Assembly (NCBI RefSeq): GCF_020329505.1
Contig: NZ_JAGKJJ010000006.1
Location: 124,001 to 188,000, forward strand
Origin: Bradyrhizobium semiaridum
Lineage (GTDB): Bacteria; Pseudomonadota; Alphaproteobacteria; Rhizobiales; Xanthobacteraceae
Direction: 5' to 3'
DNA length: 64,000 bases
The stretch's first letter is position 1; each line of letters opens with the position of its first letter. Shown one piece after another: positions 1 through 9,039 of this stretch. Position numbers and translations under genes: made by a program. Under the pieces are notes generated by a model, which was not told the origin of the DNA, searched no databases, and saw nothing but the letters and a program-made list of their open reading frames with translations.

Positions 1-996
1 GACCCACTTCACGTTGAAGCCGACCGCGAGCAGCAGGATGATGCCGATGATGGCCGTCGTCAGGTTGCCGGAAATCCCGAGCCGCACCATGCCGCTGGTG
101 AGCATGAAAATGATCGCTGCACCCATGACGGCGCGCGCGATGGTGCCGCGGCCGCCGGCGAGGCTGATACCGCCGAGGACCACCGCGGCGAGCGCGTTGA
201 TCTCCCAGCCGACGCCCGTGTCGGTGCCCGAGCTGCTTTGCCGCGCCGCATAAAGGATTCCCGCCAGTGCCGCGATCGCCCCTGACATCACATACGCCGA
301 AAACAGCACGCGCTTGACGTTGACGCCGGCATGCCGCGCCGCCTTGCGGCTCGATCCGACCGCCATGATGTGGACGCCGGGCTTGACGCGGGTGAGAAAA
401 AAGTGCGTTCCGATGGCAAGCAGGATCAACACCAGCATGTTGAAGGGAATACCGAGAACTCTGCCCGATCCGATGAAATCCCATGCGCTGGAGCCGCTGT
501 CGATGCTTGCAAGCTCGTTCGTGAACGCCACCGTCACCTTGTTATAGGCGGCGCGAACGATAATGAGGACGACCAGCGTCGTCAGGAATGGCCGGGTCTT
601 GCCGTAAGCAATCAGCCCGCCGTTGATGGCGCCCATCGCCGCGCCAAACAGGACGATAAGCGGGATCGTCACGGGCAACGGCAGCCCGACGATGAGATAC
701 AAATAGAGCGCGAGGAAGTTCGACATCGCGAACACTGCGCCGACCGACAGATCGATGCCGCCGGACAGCACAGAAAATGCCATCGCGACGGCGACCATCC
801 CCTGCTCTGCGAAATTTCGCATCAGCTCCTGAAGGCTGCCCGCCGTCAGGTACCGCGGGATCATCACCGCGAAAGCCAGGAATACCGCGATCGTGAGTGT
901 GAATGGAATGATCGGCTCCATCCAGCGTTTCTCGAGAAGCTCGCCCAGGAACAATTGGGGCGAATGGCGGTGCCAGGCTCGTTGCAGGCTTTTCAT
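1..996 (-). CDS. Ribose-type ABC transporter permease (runs off left edge)
   Basis: Inner-membrane permease of the RbsC/AraH/XylH class of monosaccharide ABC importers. The start is ATG at 996 (MKSLQRAW...) and 332 codons are visible, so only the extreme C-terminus can be missing. The sequence alternates hydrophobic helices with short loops and near residues 270-285 contains the family hallmark LGGISLAGGRGT. It lies 115 bp downstream of the periplasmic binding protein and is the second permease of the operon. The ATPase is not seen and may lie beyond the left edge. Family assignment is secure; the actual sugar is unknown. Because the other permease gene is broken, this subunit may be the only functional membrane component left. 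Confidence 0.85.
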   Translation of the reverse strand, partial: MKSLQRAWHRHSPQLFLGELLEKRWMEPIIPFTLTIAVFLAFAVMIPRYLTAGSLQELMRNFAEQGMVAVAMAFSVLSGGIDLSVGAVFAMSNFLALYLYLIVGLPLPVTIPLIVLFGAAMGAINGGLIAYGKTRPFLTTLVVLIIVRAAYNKVTVAFTNELASIDSGSSAWDFIGSGRVLGIPFNMLVLILLAIGTHFFLTRVKPGVHIMAVGSSRKAARHAGVNVKRVLFSAYVMSGAIAALAGILYAARQSSSGTDTGVGWEINALAAVVLGGISLAGGRGTIARAVMGAAIIFMLTSGMVRLGISGNLTTAIIGIILLLAVGFNVKWV

Positions 997-1111
997 CAAT
1001 AGACTCCGGCGGGCTCGGCACGGTCACGGCCGAACGGCGGGACGACACTGGGGAATGGGGATCTCAACTCCGGGCCTGCCCGCGCCGCAGGGGCGCGGGC
1101 GGCCGGAACGC

Positions 1112-2134
1112 TTACTTGACGCCCTTCGGAATGCTGAAGCAGTACATCCGATCGTCCTTCGACTTCACCCAGGCGGGGGTCGTGTAATAGGCGACGTTCT
1201 TCGAGCCCGGCTTGTCGCCGCTCTGCAGAAGCGCGATCACTGCGTCGGCGATGGTCTGCCCCTGCACGTCGGCGCGATACGACAGGTTCGCGGAGAACGC
1301 GCCCTGCTCCAGCAGATCGCAATCGGCCGGCTGTCCGTCGCTGGCAACGAACACCTTCACCTTGTCGCCCATGTTGGCCGCCTTGATCGCCTGGGCTGCG
1401 CCGGCGGTTTGCGGTCCCCAGACGCTGAGGATCCCGCACAGCTTGGGGTGCTGCTGCAACACAGTGGTCGTGATATCACCGGCCTTGTTGGCATCCCAGC
1501 TTGTCGGCTGCGAAGACACGACCTTGATCGACGGATCGGTCTTGAATACTTCCATGGCGCCGTTCTTCATATCGAGCGAATAGGCCGCGGTGGCCTCCCC
1601 CTCGAGGATCGCGATCTCCCCCGAACCCTTGCCGCCGCCGCACTGGTTGATCACCTCGCGAGCGATCTTGGTGCCAAGATCCTTGGCATCGACCCCGACA
1701 TAGGCATCGCTCAGGGTATTCGACGCCATGTTGACCTGCACGACATAGATGCCGGCGTCCATCGCACGCTTGAGCTCCTTGGCGAGCAGCGTGACGTTCG
1801 GATTTTGGACAACGAGCACGTCGGGCTTTTCATTGATATAGTCGCTGACGGTCTGCAGCTGGATGTCGGACTTCATGTTGGCGTCGCGCGTGACAAGTTT
1901 GATGCCGTAATCGTCGAAACGATCTTTCATCACACGCGTCCATTCGGATTCCAGAACACCCATCCAGACCGGCGACCAGGCCACCGTCTTGCCCTTCAGC
2001 GCCTTGTCGAATTTTTCACGCAACTGGTCGCGCGGGCCGGCCGCCTGCGACGGCGCAGACACAAGCGCGGTGATTGCCACCATCGCCACCAGCCCGATGG
2101 TGGCAAGTGCCTTCCTGTGTACGGCTTTGGTCAT
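1112..2134 (-). CDS. Periplasmic sugar-binding protein of ABC importer
   Basis: 340-residue periplasmic binding protein of the Peripla_BP_4/RbsB type, expected to capture a sugar and deliver it to the neighbouring permeases. A Sec signal peptide is visible: Lys/Arg at residues 3-8, a hydrophobic core, and a likely cleavage after SAPSQAA near residue 28. The mature part shows the LacI-like alternating fold, for instance ILEGEATAAYSLDMKNG and SVWGPQTAGAAQAIKAA. The start ATG at 2134 has a strong GGGGAGGAAG ribosome site. An open frame continues upstream in the same frame, but that extension is the out-of-frame tail of the broken permease gene. The substrate cannot be read from sequence. Confidence 0.88.
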   Translation of the reverse strand: MTKAVHRKALATIGLVAMVAITALVSAPSQAAGPRDQLREKFDKALKGKTVAWSPVWMGVLESEWTRVMKDRFDDYGIKLVTRDANMKSDIQLQTVSDYINEKPDVLVVQNPNVTLLAKELKRAMDAGIYVVQVNMASNTLSDAYVGVDAKDLGTKIAREVINQCGGGKGSGEIAILEGEATAAYSLDMKNGAMEVFKTDPSIKVVSSQPTSWDANKAGDITTTVLQQHPKLCGILSVWGPQTAGAAQAIKAANMGDKVKVFVASDGQPADCDLLEQGAFSANLSYRADVQGQTIADAVIALLQSGDKPGSKNVAYYTTPAWVKSKDDRMYCFSIPKGVK

Positions 2135-2193
2135 ATTTCTTCCTCCCCTTGTATTTCGGCCGATTGTTTCGGCCGGTTGATGGATGCGGAGCT

Positions 2194-3001
2194 TCAATCG
2201 CCCTGCTTCGACGTCTCCTCGTCGCGCGGATGCAGCCGGGAATCGAGCAGGATCGCGATCAGCAGCACAACTCCCTTGACGATGTTCTGGGTCTGCACGT
2301 CCATATCCATGATGGTCATGCCGTTCAGCAGCACGCCGATCAGCAGCGTTCCGGCAATCACGCTCATCACGTTGCCGCGGCCACCGACGAGGCTGACGCC
2401 ACCGAGCACCACAACCATGATGACATCGAAAATGATGGTCGATTCCGCGACCTGGAGATGCATCAGCGCCGTCTGCGCGACCATCACGACGCCGCATCGG
2501 GACACCGCCCCAGATGTTTCCACCCAGCCGCAGGAACTCGTCGTGCCCCTTCGAAAGGTATACGACATAGTGCTGGACGGCAGTGGTACGTACAATCCCC
2601 AAAACAGCGAGGCTCGATGCGAGCGTCGTCAGCAGCGGCGGCATCTCGACCACTGAGATAAGAAACCCGTTCAGGATGCCGATGGCAATTGCCGTCACGA
2701 ATCCGATCAGCAGTGCCACCGGCGTCGCATAGCCCGAGTTCATCAGAATGATCGCGATCGCGGTGGAGGCGGCGAAGGAGGCAACTTGTGACAGATCGAG
2801 TCCACGCCCGATCACAACAACCGCCATGCCAAGCGCGAGAATGCCGAGCATCGAAATGTTACGCGCCAGCGCGAATAGATTGCCGAGCGTCAGGAAGCCC
2901 TTCAGGAAAACCGAGAAAACGACGATCAAGACCGCGCACATCGCGAGCACGGCCGTGGTCTGCGTCAATTTCGGCCCTCGCGCTCCCGAACTGTCGGTCA
3001 C
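2194..3001 (-). pseudogene. Ribose-type ABC permease, disrupted by deletion and frameshift
   Basis: The first permease gene of the sugar operon. It starts at GTG 3001 behind a GGGGGGA ribosome site and reads as a normal RbsC-like N-terminus (LALGMAVVVIGRGLDLSQVA) to about residue 169 (NIWGGVPM, near 2495). From there homology resumes in a different frame (MVAQTALMHLQ... VVVLGGVSLVGGRGN) and ends at 2194. The two parts sum to about 268 residues against roughly 320-330 for the family, so around 55-60 residues in the middle are missing and the deletion is not a multiple of three. The frame of the N-terminal part runs on without a stop into the binding protein gene. It could be a sequencing or assembly error, but loss of a whole segment argues for real decay. 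Confidence 0.8.
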
Positions 3002-3048
3002 TGGGTCCCCCCGAGGTTGGCTTTTCTCTGAGCGAAAGCTGGACAAAA

Positions 3049-3244
3049 TGTATCCAAAAGTCAATGCTGGTATCCAGATCACAACGGTTATCGGCAGGGC
3101 TCGCCCAAACTCGCCCAACAAGCCGAGTCCATATCTGAAATATTATAATACTATTAGTCACTTACAGAAATCGGCGTGGAACCAGCAGTTTGTTTTTTGG
3201 GCCGCCTTCGGGAATACGGAGCCAAAATATAAGTATTGGATACA
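3049..3244. promoter_or_regulatory. AT-rich promoter region with TATCCA repeats upstream of the sugar ABC operon
   Basis: The 264 bp between the DeoR gene and the ABC operon are unusually AT-rich. A symmetrical TATTATAATA at 3141-3150 gives a good -10 box for the minus strand. Around it lie TGTATCCAA (3049-3057), GGTATCCAG (3067-3075) and, inverted, TTGGATACA (3236-3244). Inverted copies about 190 bp apart around a promoter fit looping by a DeoR-family repressor, and a DeoR gene lies immediately upstream. The role is inferred from position and symmetry only. Confidence 0.4.
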
Positions 3245-3265
3245 AGTGGTGGTCGCGACTTCGGC

Positions 3266-4033
3266 TCAGCGATCGTCAGCAACGATCACGCGCGCTCCCG
3301 CATCGGCAAGATGCCTGCACTGCTCCTCAGGTGCGCCGATATCGGTCACCAGAGTCCAACGCGGGGGCAGCGGCGCCCAGGCCATCTGTTCGGCGCGGCC
3401 GAGCTTGCCGGCGTCGGCGAGAACGATGACTTCTTTCGACTGCTGCATCATCAGCGACTTCAGTGCGACCTGTTCGAGATCCGCTTCGCACAGGCCACGG
3501 CCATTCACCACGCCGTCGGCGCTCATGACGGCGCGGTCTGCGGTCATGCGCCGCAGCGCCTCATTGGCTAGCGGCCCCATGGTGCTCATGCTGGTGGTGC
3601 GCAGCGTGCCGCCCAGCACCACGAGCTCCAGGGTCGGAGCCTTGACGAGGAAGGGCAGCAGCGCAAGATTGTTGGTGATGATGCGCAGCCGCCGCTGCTG
3701 CAGGAGTCGGCCGAAGGCTGCGACCGTCGAGCCGGCGTCGAGAATCAGCGTGTCGCCATCCTCGATCAAATCGAGCGCCGCACGCGCGATCGCCTGCTTC
3801 TGTTTGCCCTGGATCACAAGGCGCTGCTCGAGCGTCGTCTCGTTCGCATGGGTGGTGAGAATCGCGCCGCCATAGGTGCGGCGCACGGCGTTGTTCTTGG
3901 AAAGATGCTGCAGGTCGCGCCGCACGGTGGAAGCGGAGACGTCGAAGCGCCGCGCGAGATCGTCGACATCGACCTCTCCCGCGTTCAGTGCCTCCAACAG
4001 ACGAGCGTGACGCTCCTTGCTGCGCATCGACAT
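3266..4033 (-). CDS. DeoR/GlpR-family transcriptional regulator
   Basis: 255-residue DNA-binding regulator that normally senses a phosphorylated sugar or sugar acid. The N-terminal winged helix (residues about 5-58) carries the DeoR recognition signature FDVSASTVRRDLQHL followed by the wing RRTYGGA. The C-terminal DeoRC effector domain shows DGDTLILDAGSTV and the typical VVLGGTLR. It lies between the PdxA2/kinase/KdgT genes and the sugar ABC operon, all on one strand, so it could control either or both. The start ATG at 4033 has GAGG six bases upstream; ATG 4027 is an alternative. The effector is not known. Confidence 0.9.
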   Translation of the reverse strand: MSMRSKERHARLLEALNAGEVDVDDLARRFDVSASTVRRDLQHLSKNNAVRRTYGGAILTTHANETTLEQRLVIQGKQKQAIARAALDLIEDGDTLILDAGSTVAAFGRLLQQRRLRIITNNLALLPFLVKAPTLELVVLGGTLRTTSMSTMGPLANEALRRMTADRAVMSADGVVNGRGLCEADLEQVALKSLMMQQSKEVIVLADAGKLGRAEQMAWAPLPPRWTLVTDIGAPEEQCRHLADAGARVIVADDR

Positions 4034-4183
4034 CGAACCTCAGCCCCCGGATTCATTGCCGTCAGCCGAACTCGACGTATCGGCTTCGCGGCACGGCCGA
4101 TGGATACCACGATGCATCGGTCCCGCAATGTCCGCGCTTAACGTGCATCTCGCTCCTCATCCTGAGGAGCCCGCGCAGCCCCC

Positions 4184-5182
4184 TCAAACCGACTCCCTCG
4201 GCGCGAGATCGACCGCCTGCCGCAGCGCCTCGATCAGACTGCGCTCGTCGGCGATGCCTTTGCCTGCGATGTCGAAGGCGGTCCCGTGATCGACCGAGGT
4301 GCGGATCACCGGCAGACCAACAGTGATGTTCACACCGGCTTCCAGCCCCAGCACCTTGATGGGTCCATGGCCCTGATCGTGATACATCGCGACCACCATG
4401 TCGTAGTCGCCGCGGCCGGCCAGGAAGAACAGCGTGTCGGCAGGCAGGGGGCCGCGCACGTCCCAGCCCTTGCGCTGGCAGGCTTCCACGGCCGGCGTGA
4501 TCTTCGCGGCTTCCTCGCCGCGACCGAACAACCCGTTCTCGCCGGCATGCGGATTGATGGCGCAGACGCCGATCTTCGGATTGGCGATGCCGGCGCGCAC
4601 CAGTACGTCATGTCCGCGTGCGATGACACGCTCGACGAGGCCGGGCTCGATCTTCTCGATCGCATCGAGCAGGCCGATATGCGTGGTCACGTGAATGACG
4701 CGGAGTTTCGGCGACACCAGCATCATCGATACTTCCGGCGTGCCGGTCAGATGCGCCAGGAGCTCAGTATGGCCGGGATATTTGTGGCCGGCCGCATGCA
4801 GCGCTTCCTTGGAAAGCGGCGCAGTGCAGATGCCCTGGGCGAGCCCCGCCTGCACCACCTGCACGGCTTTCTCGATATAACGATAGGCCGCCTCACCTGC
4901 CGTCGCCGACACCTTGCCGAACGGCAGATCGTCCGGCACCAGCTTCAGGTCGACGCACTGCACGGCCTTCGACGAAAAATTCGCCTCCTTCGCATCGCTC
5001 AACGCATCGACCTCAAGCGGCACGCCGACGATCTGTCCGGCCTTACGCAGACGGTTGGCGTCGCCGATCACCAGCGCATTGCAGATCGCCTGCACCTGCG
5101 GCTGCCCTAGCGCCTTCATGATCACCTCGGGCCCGATACCGGCCGGATCTCCCATGGTGATCGCAATGGTCGGACGAGTCAT
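4184..5182 (-). CDS. pdxA2: PdxA2-type 4-phosphoerythronate/threonate dehydrogenase
   Basis: 332-residue member of the PdxA family, NAD-dependent metal enzymes that oxidise and decarboxylate a 4-phospho hydroxy acid. Family motifs are all present: ITMGDPAGIGPE at the N-terminus, THIGLLDA, INPHAGENGLFGRGEE and the metal site MYHDQGHGPIKVLG. The start ATG overlaps the stop of the upstream kinase gene (ATGA). In vitamin B6 synthesis PdxA uses 4-phosphohydroxythreonine, but pairing with a DUF1537 kinase is the established signature of the catabolic PdxA2, which converts D-threonate or D-erythronate 4-phosphate to dihydroxyacetone phosphate. The catabolic role is therefore inferred from context; sequence alone does not exclude a biosynthetic PdxA. 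Confidence 0.85.
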   Translation of the reverse strand: MTRPTIAITMGDPAGIGPEVIMKALGQPQVQAICNALVIGDANRLRKAGQIVGVPLEVDALSDAKEANFSSKAVQCVDLKLVPDDLPFGKVSATAGEAAYRYIEKAVQVVQAGLAQGICTAPLSKEALHAAGHKYPGHTELLAHLTGTPEVSMMLVSPKLRVIHVTTHIGLLDAIEKIEPGLVERVIARGHDVLVRAGIANPKIGVCAINPHAGENGLFGRGEEAAKITPAVEACQRKGWDVRGPLPADTLFFLAGRGDYDMVVAMYHDQGHGPIKVLGLEAGVNITVGLPVIRTSVDHGTAFDIAGKGIADERSLIEALRQAVDLAPRESV

Positions 5183-6486
5183 ATGAAACTTCCTCTGGTT
5201 CGGACGGCGCGAAGCCGCTCGCTGATGCGGATGAGGCTGTTCTCGTCACCGAACGCGCCCGCTTTGGTGGCGATCGGAACAGATAATCGGCCAAGGGTAA
5301 GGCCGAGCGACACGCCCGGCTCGATTTCGTCGGCAAGACGGATGCCGTTGACGCAAAAGCGCGACAGCATGGCCGCGGCGGTGTCGCCGCCGGTCGCAGC
5401 GAAGGCGCCGATCGCAGGAGCGACGGCCTCAAGAGCGTCGGCGAGTCCCTTGGCGAGTTGCGGGCCGAGCGACATGTCGGGGTGATCATCCATCATGATC
5501 TCAACCAGTGTATCGCCGCCGCCGGCAAGTCGTCTCATCACGTCCGCGGCGAGCGTCGCCCGGCCGGCACCATCGCTGAGCAGCGTGTCCGGCGCGACCG
5601 GGAAATGCGCCACTGTGCCGGTCGCCTCCAGCTCGCGCGCGGCGGCGCGAGATGCGCCAGCGAGCGAGCCCACCACGATCAGGGTGCCGGATGCGCTCGC
5701 CGGAATGCGCAGCGGCTCGACGGCACGGCTGACTTCGAGGCCGGCCAGCGCATGCGCGAGGCCGGCGCTGCCGATGAAGAGCGTCGAGGGCGAGGCATGC
5801 AGGCTCGCCTCCGCGATCAAACGCAGATCGTGTTCTGTCTCGGCGTCGCAGGCCGCGACCACGTCGCCCTCCGAGGCGAGCCTCGCGAAGGTGGCTTTGA
5901 GATCGCCACCGCGCACGGCGGCGAGCTTGACCTTCTCACCGCGGATGCCCGCGGTTGCGAGAACGTCGATAAGATCGGCATTTGGGTAGGTATGGTCGCG
6001 ACGCCAGACCTCGGCCTCCTCGAGGGGACGGCCTTTGACCAGGATACGCCCGTCGATAGTGGTGCGGCTTGTGGCCGGAAAGGCCGGCGCGAACACGCCG
6101 AAGGCCGGACCCGACCGTGACTTGAGATGCGCAAGCGCGGCGGCAGTCTCCGCTGCAGGTTGCCCCCGCAGCGTCGAGTCGATCTTCTTGAAAAGAATAC
6201 GTCGGCCTTCGCAAAGGCGCGCCAGCACATCGGCATGGCGGGCTGCAGCGGCCCCGGCCGAAAGGCCTCGACTCGCGGCATCGTAGGCCAGGACGGGCAG
6301 CTGGCAGCCCGACGCGTCGGTCACCTCACCCCACGTCACCGCGGCCGCACGCCCCCTTCTGCCGAAGGCGATCGCACAGTCCGCGGCACCGGTGAGATCG
6401 TCAGCGACGATCAGCCAGCTTTGGCTTGACGCGTTTTCTTGACGCGAACCGGTATCCACTTCGCTCGAAAACGCTTTAGGGGCCAT
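5179..6486 (-). CDS. Four-carbon acid sugar kinase (DUF1537 family)
   Basis: 435-residue kinase of the OtnK/DtnK/LtnK family that phosphorylates four-carbon aldonates such as threonate or erythronate at C4. The N-terminal substrate domain shows LIVADDLTGAADCAIAFGRRG (near residues 25-44, with the family DDxTGA motif). The C-terminal nucleotide domain shows FAATGGDTAAAML and ends in the conserved IATKAGAFGDENSL. It is translationally coupled to the PdxA2 gene downstream and lies 30 bp after a KdgT-type permease, a complete uptake-phosphorylation-oxidation route. The N-terminal 20 residues look unstructured, so an internal start is possible. The exact stereoisomer handled cannot be told. Confidence 0.88.
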   Translation of the reverse strand: MAPKAFSSEVDTGSRQENASSQSWLIVADDLTGAADCAIAFGRRGRAAAVTWGEVTDASGCQLPVLAYDAASRGLSAGAAAARHADVLARLCEGRRILFKKIDSTLRGQPAAETAAALAHLKSRSGPAFGVFAPAFPATSRTTIDGRILVKGRPLEEAEVWRRDHTYPNADLIDVLATAGIRGEKVKLAAVRGGDLKATFARLASEGDVVAACDAETEHDLRLIAEASLHASPSTLFIGSAGLAHALAGLEVSRAVEPLRIPASASGTLIVVGSLAGASRAAARELEATGTVAHFPVAPDTLLSDGAGRATLAADVMRRLAGGGDTLVEIMMDDHPDMSLGPQLAKGLADALEAVAPAIGAFAATGGDTAAAMLSRFCVNGIRLADEIEPGVSLGLTLGRLSVPIATKAGAFGDENSLIRISERLRAVRTRGSFI

Positions 6487-6515
6487 CTTCAGCGACCTCC
6501 TTCAGTGACTTTGCC

Positions 6516-7556
6516 TCAGTGGCTTGCCTCAGTGACAACCGAGCGCGCCGCGAGGGGCATCTTGCCGGCAGAAGCCACGTTGTTCTCTTCTGCAGGCTTC
6601 TTGACGTCGCGACCAACGACGCGGGCTGTCCAGGCGGTGACGATCGGCACGAGGATTGCGGTAACCACGACGCAGGCCGCGACGAGGATAGTCGCCGGCC
6701 GCGCCGCGTCCGCATAGGCTGGATTCGCCGCGGCGACAATCGCCGGGACGGCCGCCGCATTACCGGCCGTCGAGGCCGCCGCAACACCCGCGACACCATT
6801 CCCGCCAGTGATGCGATCGGCGAGGAACAGCGGGATGCCGGTCACAACCACCACGGCCACTCCCATGCCGAGGCCGAGCACGCCGGCCTGCCAAACCTTC
6901 GACAGATCGAGGCCGGCGCCGAGCGCGAAGGCGAAGAACGGGATCATCACAGGCACCGCGCGGCCCAGGAAGTCGCGCATCTCTCTGTCGAGATTGCCGA
7001 TGATCATACCCACCACCAGAGGCAGGATAGCGCCCACGAGGGTCTGCCATGGAAATGCCGAGAGGCCGGCGACGCCCAAAGTGATCATGGTGAGGAAAGG
7101 ACCGCTCTCCAGCGACATGACGGTATAGGCGCCGACGTCACGCGGACGACCATATTGGCCCATCAACGCCATATAGAGACCGCCATTGGTGTCATTCATG
7201 GCGGCGACGATCGCGAGCGTCGAGACACCCGCGAACATGCCAGCTGCGACCGGCGTCTCTCCCAAAATGCGGCCGAAGATCAGGCCAAGGACAACGGCCA
7301 CGCCAACCTTCACGATCAGCAGGGTGCCGCCCTTCTTCACAATGTAGGGGGTCGCGCGGAAGTCGATGCTCGCGCCCATGCAAACGTAAAACACGGCGAG
7401 AATTGTCAGCGCGCCAGAGAACAGTGCGCCGGTGAAGGAGCCAAAAAACTTCGGGGTATCGGGAAAGAAGGTGGCAATAAGCGCCCCGACCAACAGAGGG
7501 ACCACCATCATCCCGCCAGGCACGCTCTCGATGGCCCGCTTAATTGGAACCTGCAT
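6516..7556 (-). CDS. KdgT-family sugar acid permease
   Basis: 346-residue polytopic inner-membrane protein of the 2-keto-3-deoxygluconate permease family, a proton-coupled importer of sugar acids. It opens with the family-typical [24 protein letters not shown] and has about ten hydrophobic segments, including [13 protein letters not shown] and a C-terminal [21 protein letters not shown] motif. I place the start at ATG 7556 behind a GGAGGA ribosome site, not at an upstream in-frame codon. It heads the operon with the DUF1537 kinase and PdxA2, so the transported compound is probably a four-carbon aldonate and not 2-keto-3-deoxygluconate itself. The paired 17-bp palindromes just upstream suggest local repression. 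Confidence 0.85.
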   Translation of the reverse strand: MQVPIKRAIESVPGGMMVVPLLVGALIATFFPDTPKFFGSFTGALFSGALTILAVFYVCMGASIDFRATPYIVKKGGTLLIVKVGVAVVLGLIFGRILGETPVAAGMFAGVSTLAIVAAMNDTNGGLYMALMGQYGRPRDVGAYTVMSLESGPFLTMITLGVAGLSAFPWQTLVGAILPLVVGMIIGNLDREMRDFLGRAVPVMIPFFAFALGAGLDLSKVWQAGVLGLGMGVAVVVVTGIPLFLADRITGGNGVAGVAAASTAGNAAAVPAIVAAANPAYADAARPATILVAACVVVTAILVPIVTAWTARVVGRDVKKPAEENNVASAGKMPLAARSVVTEASH

Positions 7557-7590
7557 TTCTGTTGTCCTCCGCACACCGCGCACTTCCGAT

Positions 7591-7680
7591 CATTTTGCGC
7601 GTTTTGCTAAAAACGAGCAAACGCCGGCCATATATGCTCATATCACGCAGTATTCAAGACATATTGCGCATTTTGCGCAA
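7591..7680. promoter_or_regulatory. Paired palindromic operators upstream of the kdgT-like gene
   Basis: Two inverted repeats of equal length lie 60 bp apart: TTGCTAAAAACGAGCAA (7604-7620) and TTGCGCATTTTGCGCAA (7664-7680), both of the form TTGCN7GCAA. The decamer CATTTTGCGC also occurs twice as a direct repeat (7591-7600 and 7669-7678). The stretch is AT-rich and sits 35-125 bp upstream of the permease start, so it is a good candidate operator/promoter for the sugar-acid operon. The binding regulator is unknown; the DeoR protein encoded downstream is one candidate. Confidence 0.5.
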
Positions 7681-8591
7681 AACTGATCAGTTCGCTCCGT
7701 CAGATGCGGCTGATTTTGCTCGCGGTAGAATGCCAAGGAATTGGGTCATGAGAGTTTGGGCATGGTGCTCATCGTGCAGATGCTCGAAAATGCTAACCTG
7801 GAGCAACACCCACCGAAGCCCCGACCGTCGCATGCTTCAACCGTAAGGGCGCCCGGCCGGCCCTCGCCTGCAGGCGGAACTCCGCCTAGGCCAGCGGAAC
7901 GTGGCCTGCAAGCCCTCGCGCTCGCGCAGGCTTACCTGTTCTGCCGCGCGAAGAAGTTCTACGGTTAGCGAACACTGAAAAAATCCTGATCAGTGAAAAC
8001 GACTCTGCAGCCTCACGGACCATCGCAAGAAAGCTGAGCATTCAGTCTTTTCCCTGCGCCACGAGCCTGTTGCTCGCCCATCTCGGAACGCACTACGACA
8101 ATGTATCTCCGCTTTGGGTTTATGGTGCGCTCGGAGGGCGTTCGCACTTGCTGCGATTTCAGCCGCTTATCCCAACGATGAGGATCAAAAGGTCCCTATC
8201 AACCTCAAAGGAGCTTGTCAGCTCCCGTTGCCGACCGCAGCCCTGCGTCCCGAACGAACCGGTCTGTCTATCACTCCACGCGCCTGGCGTACGCCGCACG
8301 GCATCGTAACCGCCGACGTAGCCGCGACAGCGCAGTTCTTCGAAGGTCCGGATTAACGTCAGCTGTTGGCCAGCCGAAGACGGCGGAACTGGCCAGGAGG
8401 AAGGTCGTTTCCACAATTGGCGATCGCTGTTTCGATAGTGGTGATTGCCTCATCTTGCCCAGTGAATTTTTGCCGGAACACGTATTGAAATATTAGAGGT
8501 CGCGACTGGGCTCGCATTCCCCAAAGTCTTGTGATCTACCGAAATCTCGCTTGTGCCGTCGGGCAAAAACAGTGGTTCATGAAGTGCTGGC
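7681..8591. other. Gene-free stretch at the left edge of the island
   Basis: I see no coding region here. Open frames on both strands are short, overlap one another, and lack ribosome sites or recognisable motifs. Base composition drops from the GC-rich operon on the left to the mixed composition of the island, so the island junction probably lies in or near this stretch. I did not find a copy of the tRNA-Lys 3' end here. Confidence 0.4.
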
Positions 8592-8786
8592 TCAACCGGG
8601 AAGCCAGCCCATGTCGAATGAAATTGATACGTCCGAGCTATCGAAGATCGCTCGAATGGCGATTTCAGAAAGAACTACGGCAAGCTGCTTGGCGCCCATT
8701 TGTACTTGCGATCGGTCAGCGCCGCGTGCGGCCGCTCCTGTTTTGGGGCGGCCTCTTTTCGTTGGCTTGTTCTGCGGGTCTGACAT
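8592..8786 (-). CDS. Small hypothetical protein with AT-hook-like motif
   Basis: A possible 64-residue protein starting at ATG 8786 with AGGGG six bases upstream. The N-terminus contains KPTKRGRPKTG, a GRP core flanked by basic residues as in AT-hook minor-groove binders, followed by a helix-prone segment QMGAKQLAVVLSEIAIRAIF. It lies just outside the TIR/CHAT gene pair on the same strand. No family is recognised. It may be a spurious frame, since the opposite strand is also open. Confidence 0.35.
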   Translation of the reverse strand: MSDPQNKPTKRGRPKTGAAARGADRSQVQMGAKQLAVVLSEIAIRAIFDSSDVSISFDMGWLPG

Positions 8787-9039
8787 GTTTGCCCCTGCCA
8801 ATCTGGCCTTGATCGCGTTTATCAATTCGCTCATCCCGGGCAGCGATGCTGCACGGCTTCATCGCCGAGGCGAAGGCCAAGGGTCAAAAGGAACTGGCCT
8901 CCCGATTGGCAAATGATCTGCTAGAACTGGTGCTGATGGCCCGCGCGGCAGGGATCGTGCGCGCTGCAGAAGCCGACTAGTGATGCGATCAACTCGAACG
9001 CTAAGGAAAACCGCGCAACCGCGGCTCGGCGCCGTCCGG

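Noticed and set aside
1112..3121. One 669-residue reading frame joining a permease N-terminus to a sugar-binding protein
   Set aside because: The middle section is out-of-frame permease sequence; the binding protein has its own ribosome site and signal peptide at 2134, so it is not a fusion.
8846..8980. A 44-codon frame (MLHGFIAEAKAKGQ...) on the plus strand
   Set aside because: Helix-prone and plausible, but it has no ribosome site, no family and no operon context.
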